NCBI GenBank assembly: GCA_051744365.1
Contig: JBNJCX010000017.1
Coordinates: 1 to 37,213, forward strand
Origin: Gudongella sp051744365
GTDB lineage: Bacteria > Bacillota > Clostridia > Tissierellales > Tissierellaceae
Reading direction: 5' to 3'
DNA: 37,213 bases
A program made the translations under genes and the position numbers. Shown piece after piece: positions 1-8,171 of the stretch. Position 1 is the stretch's first letter, and every line of letters starts with the position of its first letter. The notes under the pieces were generated by a model, which worked only from the letters and a program-made list of their open reading frames with translations, was not told the DNA's origin and searched no databases.

Positions 1-90
1 CGAAAACGCCCTTGCTTACAGCTTGTCTTCCCATTAGCTAGGTGACAGGTCTTTCTTTCAAGACCATTAGCTCGGCAACATGCCTCGCAA
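1..90 (-). other. Structured non-coding segment of unknown role at window edge
   Basis: This lies beyond the orr terminator, so on the minus strand it would be the leader of the next gene to the left or intergenic sequence. The minus strand shows a small hairpin GGCA-TGT-TGCC and a 6-bp hairpin GGTCTT-GAAAGA-AAGACC (48-65). Two copies of AGCTAATGG lie about 27 bases apart, one on each side of the second hairpin. I compared it from memory with common riboswitch consensus sequences and recognised none. It could be the start of a structured leader RNA that continues off the window. Confidence 0.3.
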
Positions 91-91
91 A

Positions 92-118
92 CAAAAAAGG
101 AGCCCTCGCGGACTCCTA
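92..118 (-). terminator. Rho-independent terminator of the ornithine operon
   Basis: On the minus strand AGGAGTCC-GCGA-GGGCTCCT forms an 8-bp stem with one G-U pair and a GCGA loop (98-117), followed by a T-tract (92-98). The stop codon of orr (116-118) overlaps the outer edge of the stem. It ends the seven-gene ornithine transcript. Confidence 0.85.
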
Positions 119-1177
119 GATAATATTCTTCTCAACATATTCACTTGTCATGATTCTAAGCATGCTTACATAATGCATATTAAAGGAAATTATGTCCCCC
201 ACTTTATAATCCTCCCCAGAATCTGATCCATCCAAGATCAGGTGGTCGGAGCTTCCTCCCAATATAATAAGTCCTGGATCCATTGGTTTCAAAGTGTCCA
301 GATCCAAATCCTGCTTGCCTACTGCACAAAGAATTCTTTTTCTTACTCCCCTGTCCACAAAGGTTGGGACCTTTCCAAAGGCATCCCTTCCGATTTCTTC
401 AGTGGGTACTGAAGGCTTTTCCTTTACCTCGATAACCTGTGCCTCGAGAGTGAATACTGAATCATCTGTTCCTTCAATTCTATTTCCATAAGCAGCCTCG
501 GTCCCCATAAGAAGGGCTTCCCCAAGTCTCAGCTGATTTATTCCTTCAGGGATTCTGCCATCCAGAAGTGGAATTGTGCTGGAGTTTCCTCCTGAAATAA
601 TTTCAAGCTTTATGTTAAATTCATCCTCGACTCTTGTTGCCAAGTCCACAAGTCTCTGAAGTATTCCTTCCTTTGGAATCACTCCTCCATAGCAGGTAAG
701 GTTTACTCCCAGGCCTCTAATCTTTATCCATTTAAGATTGAGTATTTCCCTGACTGCCTCTAAAAGATCTTCTTCATGAAAATATCCTTCCCTTAGGTCA
801 CCAAGGTCAACCATAAGGATTATGTCATGTACCTTGTTTATTTTCTCACTCGCCTTGTTAAGTGCCTTTACTGTCTCTACTTCAGAATTCAAGGATATAT
901 CTGCATACTTTACAAGCTCTTCTGCTTCCGAAATCATAGGTAGTCTAAGCATAAGCTTTGGGATATTCAAATCCTTGAGCTTCTTCAGATTTTGTAGCCT
1001 GGAGTCAGCCAAATAGGCAACCCCTCCATCTACATAAGCTTTTGCAATTTCAGGATTGCCACAGAAACCCTTTGTTACGCCTGCAACAGCAATATGACTG
1101 GCTGCAGCAATTTTCACTACAGTTCTTACATTGTTTCTAAGCTTTTCTGTATCAATTGTAACTCTTGGATATGCCAT
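116..1177 (-). CDS. orr: Ornithine racemase (PLP-dependent, alanine racemase fold)
   Basis: Converts L-ornithine to D-ornithine, the substrate of the aminomutase encoded upstream, in the cytoplasm with PLP. The 353-residue protein has the N-terminal alanine racemase/YggS-like TIM barrel. The likely Schiff-base lysine is K36 in VAGVTKGFCG, and a glycine-rich phosphate-binding segment ISGGNSST follows near residue 195. A C-terminal beta region starts around residue 250. The family includes other amino acid racemases, but the position at the end of a full ornithine oxidation operon supports ornithine as substrate. AGGAGGAG lies 5 bases before the ATG, and the gene starts 11 bases after the MutL-like gene. 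It is the last gene of the operon. Substrate assignment is inference from context and family. Confidence 0.9.
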   Translation of the reverse strand: MAYPRVTIDTEKLRNNVRTVVKIAAASHIAVAGVTKGFCGNPEIAKAYVDGGVAYLADSRLQNLKKLKDLNIPKLMLRLPMISEAEELVKYADISLNSEVETVKALNKASEKINKVHDIILMVDLGDLREGYFHEEDLLEAVREILNLKWIKIRGLGVNLTCYGGVIPKEGILQRLVDLATRVEDEFNIKLEIISGGNSSTIPLLDGRIPEGINQLRLGEALLMGTEAAYGNRIEGTDDSVFTLEAQVIEVKEKPSVPTEEIGRDAFGKVPTFVDRGVRKRILCAVGKQDLDLDTLKPMDPGLIILGGSSDHLILDGSDSGEDYKVGDIISFNMHYVSMLRIMTSEYVEKNII

Positions 1178-1188
1178 AGCACTCCTCC

Positions 1189-2553
1189 TTATCTCAATCC
1201 AAAACTCTTCATCATCAAATCAAGAGCTATCTCCGGATATTTCTTTGACATAACCCCTAAGGATGCCATTATATAGTGGTTATCTATGAGGATTTCCGCT
1301 TCCTTGTTGGGAAGAAGGCCTGTCCCCGTATTTGAAAGGGGAATTTTCTCTATTATGTCATTTCTTCCCGAAAGTCTAGTCAATGCTCCTCCGGTAGCTA
1401 TGATATATCTTACTCCAGTAAGGTCCTTGCCTTCGGCGATTGTCTTTTTGCCGCTTGGTCCGTAAAGGGCTATAAGTCTTCCGGCATGTCTCTTCACTGC
1501 AGTGATTGTGGCATGCTCAGCAAGAACCTCCACAAATCTCATTTCAAGGTCAGACTCCGGTATGGGCTTGTGATGCTGTATAAGATTCTGGAGTGCCGGT
1601 TCGTCCAAATCCAGTTCATCCATCAATTTGTCCTCTCCGACCATATCTACAATATTCTTCATATTCACATATACTCCAAGGTCGCCTTCCACTGTTCGCT
1701 TTGCGAAAGGTTCCGGGCTCAGCATAATTCGGGAAATTTCCTCGCTGTCTTCTGTAACCGAGTGTACATCAGTGGTTGCCCCACCCACATCTATAGTCAT
1801 AAGGTCACCGATTTCTTTATAGAGAACCTGTGATGCCTCCATGACCGCTCCAGGGGTGGGCATAATGTTTCCCGTGACCATATCCCTGATTTTTTCCATT
1901 CCAGGTGCGTGAATTATATGCTTCTCAAATACAGACTGTATAACCTTTCTGGTTGGTTCAATATTGAGCTCATCAATTTTTGGATATACATTTTCCACAA
2001 TATACAGTTCATTGTCTGTTCCTTCAAAAATATCCCTTACATCCTCCTGATTTTCCACATTCCCTGCATATATCACGGGAATACCCAGATTCAACTCTGC
2101 AATAAGTTCAGCATTGTTCAGGGCTGTGTCCCTTTCTCCGTAGTTTACACCACCGGCTATCAGGATTATATTTGGCTTTGTTTCCTGAATTTTTCTAAGA
2201 TCTGATTTCCTGAGCTTGCCAGCAGTGATATACTTTATGTTTGCACCGGCTCCCAGGGCAGCCTCCTTGGCTGCCCTTACAGTCATATCATAGACCAGGC
2301 CATGAACAGTCATTCTGAGTCCCCCGGCTGCGGAGCTGGTTGCTATAAGCTCATCGTATTCAACCTTATCGACCTTCAGTTTTCTGCAAAGGTCATCTAT
2401 GGCTTCGTGTAGCCCTATTGTTACATCTCCCTGGAGGACAGAGGTTGCCCCCTGTCCCTGTCCAAGGAAAACTGGATTGGTCCCAATATCGTTAAAGGCA
2501 TTTACTATAGTTGTGGTACTTCCTATTTCAGCTACAAGCAGATTAATCTTCAT
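1189..2553 (-). CDS. MutL/GlmL-family ATPase, probable reactivase of ornithine aminomutase
   Basis: About 454 residues with an actin/Hsp70-like ATPase fold. The first phosphate loop is in VAEIGSTTT (about residues 7-15) and the second in DVGGATTDV (about residues 255-263). The family (GlmL/MutL) accompanies B12-dependent glutamate mutase and is thought to help maintain or reactivate the cobalamin enzyme. Here it directly follows oraE, so an equivalent role for ornithine aminomutase is inferred. The chosen ATG overlaps the last codons of oraE, indicating translational coupling. An in-frame GTG four codons earlier (2565) is an alternative start, but homologues begin near MKINLLVAEIGS. It is not glutamate mutase itself: no B12-binding DxHxxG motif is present. 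Confidence 0.85.
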   Translation of the reverse strand: MKINLLVAEIGSTTTIVNAFNDIGTNPVFLGQGQGATSVLQGDVTIGLHEAIDDLCRKLKVDKVEYDELIATSSAAGGLRMTVHGLVYDMTVRAAKEAALGAGANIKYITAGKLRKSDLRKIQETKPNIILIAGGVNYGERDTALNNAELIAELNLGIPVIYAGNVENQEDVRDIFEGTDNELYIVENVYPKIDELNIEPTRKVIQSVFEKHIIHAPGMEKIRDMVTGNIMPTPGAVMEASQVLYKEIGDLMTIDVGGATTDVHSVTEDSEEISRIMLSPEPFAKRTVEGDLGVYVNMKNIVDMVGEDKLMDELDLDEPALQNLIQHHKPIPESDLEMRFVEVLAEHATITAVKRHAGRLIALYGPSGKKTIAEGKDLTGVRYIIATGGALTRLSGRNDIIEKIPLSNTGTGLLPNKEAEILIDNHYIMASLGVMSKKYPEIALDLMMKSFGLR

Positions 2554-4759
2554 TGGCCATTTCACGTCTCTTCTTCACTAGGAAAGTAGCTACTTGCGAA
2601 CCCTTTGCCCCCCGGCCAAATCCTGCATCCATTCCGTTCATTACTGCAATCTCATTTGATACCTGAGTGCCTCCTGCAATAAATATCATCTTGTCTCTTA
2701 CACCTCTTTCAATCGCATACTGGTGAAGCTTTTTCATATTCTTATAGTGAATATCATCGTGAGAGATGATAGTTGAAGTAAGCACAGCATCTGCATTTAT
2801 CTCAATTGCAGCATCAAGAAGCTTTTCGACTGAAACTGATGTTCCGAGGATATGACACTCAATTCCGTACCTCTCGATTCCGCCGTGCTTGATATCGATT
2901 ATCTCCCGGATTCCTACGGAGTGCTCGTCCTCTCCTACAGTTGCAGCAACCACCTTCATTGGCTTGTTGTCGATATCCTCTCTGATCTGGTCATCTGACA
3001 TTATCTCTGGTTTCGGAGGTATTACAAGCTCACTTGTATCTATTGAAAAGTCAACCTTACCCTTAAGCTCTACTCTAGTGCCCTCTGCCTCCTGCATAAT
3101 CTCCTTATGGATTACTTCGCAGTCATGGAGATTCATTCTCTTGCCGATTTCAAGAGCTGCAAATTCAGCAGTTCTGACATCAGTAGTAAGGAACATTGTC
3201 AAGAGGACAATTCCATCTCCAAGCCATTCCATTTCCGGCTTCAATTTTGTTGTTCCGATAAGATCCTTTACTTCTTCAAGTCTTACATTAACATTGTCCG
3301 ACTCATCAAGTTCATCTATAAAGATTATCTTGTCTGGGACTTCAAGGGTTGATCCACCAATAAGTTTTGATGGGTTCTCCACGTATTCCTCACCATACTG
3401 AGCAACGTTGTTGTAGCCAAAGTGAGCTGTTACAGGAGCCATATAGTCTGTGTCTCTCTCATAAACAGTGCCTACTCCTACTCCACCGTCAATCTTTCTG
3501 ATGATTCCGTCTCCGTTTCTTTCGGGATAGTACCCTGAGTCTACAAAGAAGCCTTCCTGAACTGCCTCGAAGTAACCTCCGATTTCAAGCATCTCTTCCA
3601 TAAACAGAATTGCTCTTTCCTTCAGCTCCCTTACGGTGTCTCCCAGCTCACTGTCGTGACGTTTCAGTCCGATCATTGTCATCAGTCCGTCAAGCCCGTT
3701 GAATACCTGCTTTGCAGTGTCTGTTGCTTCGATATTGTATATGTGCCATGGGACGTTTCTACCTTCGTCAGGTGTTATTGTTGATTGAATATCAGCTGAT
3801 GTAAGCTGTGAAATCAACAGGTTTAGAACATGTGTAACTGTGGCCTCTCTTGTTGATGACTCCATGTATTTTGTGTTTTGCTGAGCCCTCATTCTGTACT
3901 CTCTGAATAAGTCTCTCAATGCGACTGCGTATGGCAGGTCAAGTTTCATACATGGTGCGGGAGGTGCTGTTGGAGGTACTGTTGAAAGGCAGATATTTCC
4001 CTTCTTCATTCCAACCATAACTGAGAAAATGGAGTTAATGGCATGCTGAACCATCAATTCCGGCATTACCTTCCATGCTTCCCTTGCTGTAGCATTTGCA
4101 TTATGGGCACCATCTATCTGTGCTATGTCAGCCCAGGTCATAATCTTCTTGGCCTCAGCTGCATCAACAAATGACCTTATCATGTTTATGTTCCTGTAAA
4201 GTACATTGTACTGGGGATCCTGGTGAGCTCCGTTTACGCCTTCTTCCGCAAACATTACAGCAATCTCGGGACCTGCAACCCCTGATACGTATGAATGGTA
4301 GTTTATTGGTCTGCCTACCTCTTCCTCAATCAGGTCAAGGGCCTTTCTCTGTACCCTTACCTGCTTACGGGTTATTGGGATTCCGCCAACACCCTGTGGA
4401 GTTCCCTCTATCAAGCTTTCAAAGTGAGACTGACCTGCAGTTCTGATTACCATAAGGTGATCAGCACCATGCCATGCAGCCATTCTCATTCTCCTTATAT
4501 CGTCCTCGAATCTACCCGAAGCTATTTCTGTAGTTATAACTGGCTGTGGCTGTGGGTCTATATTTTCGAAATACTTTGCTGCGGGAAGCGGCTGGCTCTG
4601 TTTAAGATTTTCAGAGGTTTCATAGTACTCAAATTTACCGATTTGTCTTTTTTTACCTACTCCATCCCTCCAGTGCCATCCTCTTCTCTTTGGCCTGTAG
4701 TTTTCTATATCCTTTAATATTTCCTTGATGTTTAATTTTTCATTTGGTTTAAGCTCCAT
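2543..4759 (-). CDS. oraE: D-ornithine 4,5-aminomutase, large subunit OraE
   Basis: Adenosylcobalamin- and PLP-dependent large subunit that moves the terminal amino group of D-ornithine from C5 to C4, giving 2,4-diaminopentanoate by radical chemistry. The 738-residue protein has the family length. An N-terminal TIM barrel occupies roughly residues 80-480 and a C-terminal Rossmann B12 domain starts near 600. The lower-ligand motif D-x-H-x-x-G is visible as DEHSVG (611-616, ligand H613). Lysine 624, 11 residues later in IDIKHGG, matches the spacing of the known PLP-binding lysine in Clostridium sticklandii OraE. It starts at a TAATG overlap with oraS behind GGAGGTG, so the subunits are probably made in step. 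Confidence 0.96.
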   Translation of the reverse strand: MELKPNEKLNIKEILKDIENYRPKRRGWHWRDGVGKKRQIGKFEYYETSENLKQSQPLPAAKYFENIDPQPQPVITTEIASGRFEDDIRRMRMAAWHGADHLMVIRTAGQSHFESLIEGTPQGVGGIPITRKQVRVQRKALDLIEEEVGRPINYHSYVSGVAGPEIAVMFAEEGVNGAHQDPQYNVLYRNINMIRSFVDAAEAKKIMTWADIAQIDGAHNANATAREAWKVMPELMVQHAINSIFSVMVGMKKGNICLSTVPPTAPPAPCMKLDLPYAVALRDLFREYRMRAQQNTKYMESSTREATVTHVLNLLISQLTSADIQSTITPDEGRNVPWHIYNIEATDTAKQVFNGLDGLMTMIGLKRHDSELGDTVRELKERAILFMEEMLEIGGYFEAVQEGFFVDSGYYPERNGDGIIRKIDGGVGVGTVYERDTDYMAPVTAHFGYNNVAQYGEEYVENPSKLIGGSTLEVPDKIIFIDELDESDNVNVRLEEVKDLIGTTKLKPEMEWLGDGIVLLTMFLTTDVRTAEFAALEIGKRMNLHDCEVIHKEIMQEAEGTRVELKGKVDFSIDTSELVIPPKPEIMSDDQIREDIDNKPMKVVAATVGEDEHSVGIREIIDIKHGGIERYGIECHILGTSVSVEKLLDAAIEINADAVLTSTIISHDDIHYKNMKKLHQYAIERGVRDKMIFIAGGTQVSNEIAVMNGMDAGFGRGAKGSQVATFLVKKRREMANED

Positions 4760-5124
4760 TATTTGGCACCTCCTTCAAATAAGGATTTTACTTCATCCCA
4801 GGCATTACCTTCAACAAGAAGGAGTCCGGCTTCTCTTATTTCCATGTTCTTCTTATTGGCAAGTTTGTATACTATGTGTCCTACACCCTTTCCAATAAGT
4901 CCTCTGTCTATTGCATTGTCTACAATACTCTTCGCCTCCAAGCTTGAGAAGCCCATTCTCAACAGAACGCTTCTCTCGATGGAGGGACTTGTGTTTTTAT
5001 GGCCCAGATCAACTATAGGATCGACAAGTTTCTCTGCCATTTCCCAGAATCTGGCTTCAAGCTGTTCCTCTGAAAGATCTGCCAGGTGTTTTCTTCTTTC
5101 CTGAAAATCATCTGCTCTCTTCAT
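4759..5124 (-). CDS. oraS: D-ornithine 4,5-aminomutase, small subunit OraS
   Basis: Small subunit of the OraSE complex; 121 residues, the family length, mostly helical. Motifs include the N-terminal DDFQERRKHL and the central FSSLEAKSIVDNA. It has no cofactor site of its own and is needed for a stable, active aminomutase with OraE. It starts behind CGGAGG, shares its first base with the ortB stop codon, and overlaps oraE at TAATG. The tight coupling ortB-oraS-oraE implies a single polycistronic unit. The assignment rests on family resemblance plus invariable pairing with oraE. Confidence 0.95.
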   Translation of the reverse strand: MKRADDFQERRKHLADLSEEQLEARFWEMAEKLVDPIVDLGHKNTSPSIERSVLLRMGFSSLEAKSIVDNAIDRGLIGKGVGHIVYKLANKKNMEIREAGLLLVEGNAWDEVKSLFEGGAK

Positions 5125-6557
5125 TATTTTTCCTCCGTTTCAACTTGTACTCCCAATTCCTCCAGTGTCTCCCTTACAAACCCTTCATTTGACTTTGTAT
5201 CGGCAACGAGAAATTCCAGGTCTTGTTTGTTTACCTTCTCGACACCTGTGTTCTTGATACTGTTTCTGATATAGGATTTTCTGGTTTTGTCTAAATCAAG
5301 CTCTTCGATGCAAAGCATTCCAGGATTTTCCGGAAGTATTATATTCTCTCCAGGTACTTCTTCAGCAGGGTTGCCTTTAAGAATCCTGATTCCGTTTTCC
5401 TTGGCAAAGGTAAGCTGTGGATTGATATGTTTACCAGCTCCGGTGTATTCAGTTTCCTGAACTACAATTATCTGCTCCTCATCCATTTTCTGAGCTACTA
5501 CAAATGCAGCTGCTAATGCAGTATTTCCGGCAGGTCCTCTCTCAAGTCCTTCAACCTGTGCAAGAAGCTCTGTCATGTAAAATACTGATCCCTGGTTTAC
5601 AGTTACGTATCTGTCCATATATCTCAGTGGTCTTGCTGCAGATCTTGGAACATCTGACCTGTCAGGCCAGGTTGCAAATGGAATTCCAAAACCTGTATGT
5701 CCTGTTGTAAATGACTTCTTATTGAACTGCTCGTCGCTGGCCATATGCAGACCTTCAAGGCTTACACTGGCTCCAATAATCCTGGTATCAAGCGCTCCTG
5801 CCTTAATAAGTCCCCTGGCTGTGCCTGTAAGGTTTCCTCCTCCTGCATTGGTAATCATTACGGCATCAGGATCACGACCTTCCTTCTCCCTAAAGTCCAT
5901 TGAGATCTCATAGCCAAGTGTTTCTACTCCTGCAATCCCGAATGGAGTGTACAGGGATGCATTAAAGAATCCTGTGTCCTCAAGCAAAAGAAGGAACGAG
6001 TAAAACAGTTCAGGTCCGACTGACAGCTGTACTACCTCTGCTCCGTATGCTTCACATGCCCTCGCCTTCTCTATAATCTCAGGCTGACCTTTTCCCTTAG
6101 AGTCGTAGCACTCCTGCACAATTATGCATTTCAGACCCCTCATTGCCGCCTGTGATGCAACAGCCGCTCCGTAGTTTCCTGATGTAGCTGCTATAACTCC
6201 TTTATACCCCAATCTCTGTGCATGATAAACTGCTGTAGCTGCCCTTCTGGCCTTAAAGCTTCCTGAAGGGTTACTTGCTTCATCCTTTAGGAATATTCTG
6301 GCACCTTTTCCAGGCTCAGCGTATTTTCTCGCCAATTTAGTAATATTTCTCAGCTCATAAAGTGGTGTGTTCCCTACTGTTACATCCTTCTGAATCGACT
6401 CAATCTCCTGAAGAGTATAGCCTGTTTCCTTCATCATTCTTTCATAATCAAAAGCGATTGAACCTGACTCAAAGATATCGTAGTCGATTCCAACTGAAGA
6501 CTTCATAATTTCAGGCTTTCTTGCCATAACTGCGCTAAAGCTTCTGTCTTTAGTCAT
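5124..6557 (-). CDS. ortB: 2-amino-4-oxopentanoate thiolase, beta subunit OrtB
   Basis: With OrtA this PLP enzyme cleaves 2-amino-4-oxopentanoate with CoA to acetyl-CoA and alanine, the last step of ornithine oxidation. The protein is a fold-type II PLP enzyme resembling threonine synthase. The Schiff-base lysine lies in SGSFKARRAA near residue 102, and ATSGNYGAAVA and NAGGGNLTG form phosphate- and cofactor-binding loops. I chose the ATG at 6557, spaced about 6 bases after AAGGTG. The in-frame GTG at 6566 lies inside that ribosome binding site. The gene overlaps the end of ortA by 8 bases. About 477 residues, as expected for the family. Confidence 0.94.
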   Translation of the reverse strand: MTKDRSFSAVMARKPEIMKSSVGIDYDIFESGSIAFDYERMMKETGYTLQEIESIQKDVTVGNTPLYELRNITKLARKYAEPGKGARIFLKDEASNPSGSFKARRAATAVYHAQRLGYKGVIAATSGNYGAAVASQAAMRGLKCIIVQECYDSKGKGQPEIIEKARACEAYGAEVVQLSVGPELFYSFLLLLEDTGFFNASLYTPFGIAGVETLGYEISMDFREKEGRDPDAVMITNAGGGNLTGTARGLIKAGALDTRIIGASVSLEGLHMASDEQFNKKSFTTGHTGFGIPFATWPDRSDVPRSAARPLRYMDRYVTVNQGSVFYMTELLAQVEGLERGPAGNTALAAAFVVAQKMDEEQIIVVQETEYTGAGKHINPQLTFAKENGIRILKGNPAEEVPGENIILPENPGMLCIEELDLDKTRKSYIRNSIKNTGVEKVNKQDLEFLVADTKSNEGFVRETLEELGVQVETEEK

Positions 6558-6861
6558 GCTTTTCACCTTCTTCCAATAATTCCCTGGCCTGTCTTCCTAT
6601 ATACAACAACTCAGGAACTGCCTTTCCGTAGTCGTGGTCCCAGTAAGGATTTACTTCTATCAATTCTCCCATCACTTTTCTTCCGATGTATGTTTCAATC
6701 TCAACCTGATCTCCAATATTTGCATTTTCATTCATAAGGAATCCTTTGTCCCACATTTCCAGGGGTACTTTTTGAGTATCCTCGGGGATATTTGGCGCTC
6801 TTTCGCCTACATTAAGAATAATCTTATGGATTCTTACCCAATCGCCTTTTTTAGCAACCAT
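6550..6861 (-). CDS. ortA: 2-amino-4-oxopentanoate thiolase, alpha subunit OrtA
   Basis: Small (103-residue) subunit of the OrtAB thiolase. It starts MVAKKGDWVRIHK, and the core has PLEMWDKGFL and EVNPYWDHDYGKAVPELL, segments I associate with OrtA. It has no cofactor motif of its own and is required with OrtB for thiolytic cleavage. AAGGAGGA lies 8 bases before the ATG. A 111-base gap with a small hairpin separates it from ord, the only sizeable gap in the operon; from here on genes overlap or nearly touch. Confidence 0.93.
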   Translation of the reverse strand: MVAKKGDWVRIHKIILNVGERAPNIPEDTQKVPLEMWDKGFLMNENANIGDQVEIETYIGRKVMGELIEVNPYWDHDYGKAVPELLYIGRQARELLEEGEKHD

Positions 6862-6899
6862 ATCAACTTCCTCCTTCTCTAAATGTTTTCATGGAAGAA

Positions 6900-6922
6900 T
6901 GAGTAGACAAACTATCTACTCA
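6900..6922 (-). repeat. 8-bp inverted repeat between ord and ortA
   Basis: TGAGTAGA and TCTACTCA flank a 7-base loop in the 111-base ord-ortA spacer. No T-tract follows on the minus strand, so it is not a normal terminator. It may protect or mark an mRNA processing site that sets ord level apart from the thiolase and mutase genes; this is inference. Confidence 0.45.
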
Positions 6923-6972
6923 CCTTAAATTTATTTCAGCTTCTTAATATTTTTGTTTCAACTTTTTATTAT

Positions 6973-8022
6973 TTATTCCACTTCTATCATTTTTCTCATG
7001 TCGCCCATTATTGCTCTCGGCACTGGAAGATCTATCATAGTCTTTAATCCTGGTCTTGCATTGATAATATGTGGAATCATATTTACACACATTGCTATTG
7101 TACCGATTCCTCCTGGTACTTCAGGTGAGTTTACAAGGTTAATGTTCGGATTGCCCTTTATTATCACATAGTCACCTGTATCAACTCCAACCTGCTCTGG
7201 TTCAATTTGTTGAGGATGATCCATTTCGATTTTCACCTCACCGTCAACATAACCAAAACCTTTCATGGCACAGCCTGCCACATTTCCAGCTTTAGCAAAA
7301 CCATGTGGAGATCTTCTATCAACATCTGTCATAATAGGCTCCATCGACTGCTCTATCTTTTCTACATTCCAGCCTATTGCATCAGCAATCATATAAATTG
7401 ACTCATGAAAACCAACGTGTCCTGAAAGCTTTCCAGTCTTAACTCCTTCTTCAAATTCTTCCTTTGTAATCCCGATTCCCTGCTCTTCCATAACAGCAGG
7501 TCCGAATGGTGAAAGGCTGTTTACTCTTCTTGCAGTGATATGATCTACTGTTTCGCAGCATCCAGTCATCAATACAACAAGCAGGTCCATAATAAGTCCA
7601 GGATTGATTCCTGTACCTATAATTGATACTCCGTTTGCTTTTGCTATTTCATCGAGCTTTTTTGCTTCTTCAGGTGATTGTGCAAGTGGATAAGCCATCT
7701 CTTCAGCAGAAGAAACAACGTTTATCTTCTTCTCAAGTACAAATTTAAGTCTATCAAAAGCAATTTTCGTAAAAGAGTCTGTTGCAGTAAGTACAACATC
7801 AGCACATCCCTCAGTTATTACTTCCTCAGGTGTTCCTATTACTACATCCGGTCTGTCGCCTCTTTCAGTGGTGATAAAGTCGTACATGCTCTTTCCAAGC
7901 TTATTTCCTCTGCCGACCGCACCTACAATTTCAACTCCTTCTTTTTTTAGGAGCATATCCGCCATACCGCTTCCCATTGCGCCTAGTCCCCAAATGATTA
8001 CCTTTACATTTTCTTTTCTCAT
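6973..8022 (-). CDS. ord: 2,4-diaminopentanoate dehydrogenase
   Basis: Oxidatively deaminates 2,4-diaminopentanoate at C4 to 2-amino-4-oxopentanoate and ammonia with NAD(P)+. The 349-residue protein has an N-terminal Rossmann fold with WGLGAMGSGM (nucleotide loop GLGAMG at residues 12-17). The overall plan resembles dihydrodipicolinate reductase; GINPGLIMDLL near residue 140 is typical of the family. CGGAGGTG lies 6 bases before the ATG. It is the first gene of the operon, behind the sigma-54 promoter at 8081-8098. The NAD versus NADP choice cannot be read from the sequence with certainty. Confidence 0.93.
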   Translation of the reverse strand: MRKENVKVIIWGLGAMGSGMADMLLKKEGVEIVGAVGRGNKLGKSMYDFITTERGDRPDVVIGTPEEVITEGCADVVLTATDSFTKIAFDRLKFVLEKKINVVSSAEEMAYPLAQSPEEAKKLDEIAKANGVSIIGTGINPGLIMDLLVVLMTGCCETVDHITARRVNSLSPFGPAVMEEQGIGITKEEFEEGVKTGKLSGHVGFHESIYMIADAIGWNVEKIEQSMEPIMTDVDRRSPHGFAKAGNVAGCAMKGFGYVDGEVKIEMDHPQQIEPEQVGVDTGDYVIIKGNPNINLVNSPEVPGGIGTIAMCVNMIPHIINARPGLKTMIDLPVPRAIMGDMRKMIEVE

Positions 8023-8080
8023 AGTGCACCTCCGTTAGTGTTTGACAACTGCAAAGCTTCCAATCGTATGTATATTATTA

Positions 8081-8098
8081 ATGCAATTATTGTGCCAA
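8081..8098 (-). promoter_or_regulatory. Sigma-54 (-24/-12) promoter of the ornithine operon
   Basis: The minus strand reads TTGGCACAATAATTGCAT. It has the GG and GC doublets with exactly 10 bases between them and matches the RpoN consensus TGGCAC-N5-TTGCA. Transcription should begin about 12 bases after the GC, near 8071, leaving a leader of roughly 50 bases before ord. The neighbouring gene encodes a sigma-54 activator, which supports the call. No sigma-70-type promoter as good is seen in this spacer. Confidence 0.9.
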
Positions 8099-8115
8099 TT
8101 TTTTAATACGTCTAT

Positions 8116-8140
8116 TTTGCTCATATCTTTATATTGCAAA
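8116..8140 (-). promoter_or_regulatory. Possible activator binding site (UAS) upstream of the sigma-54 promoter
   Basis: TTTGC and GCAAA form an inverted repeat 15 bases apart, centred about 57 bases upstream of the predicted start site. The same TTTGC/GCAAA half-sites recur, 7 bases apart, in the palindrome at 8179-8221. AT-rich sequence makes chance repeats likely, so this is a weak candidate. Confidence 0.25.
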
Positions 8141-8171
8141 CCTTATTCTATGTCAAAAACTTCACTTTTTT

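Noticed and set aside
54..80. tRNA-like string ATTAGCTCGG on the plus strand
   Set aside because: It resembles a D-arm start, but no acceptor stem, anticodon arm or T-arm (GGTTCGA) can be placed around it.
1189..2553. Glutamate mutase component or diol dehydratase reactivase
   Set aside because: The protein is a GlmL/MutL-like ATPase, but no glutamate mutase subunits are present; the genes around it are ornithine aminomutase.
2889..3401. 170-codon open frame opposite oraE, and similar long plus-strand frames
   Set aside because: They are shadows of well-conserved minus-strand genes; serine-rich low-complexity translations and no ribosome binding sites.
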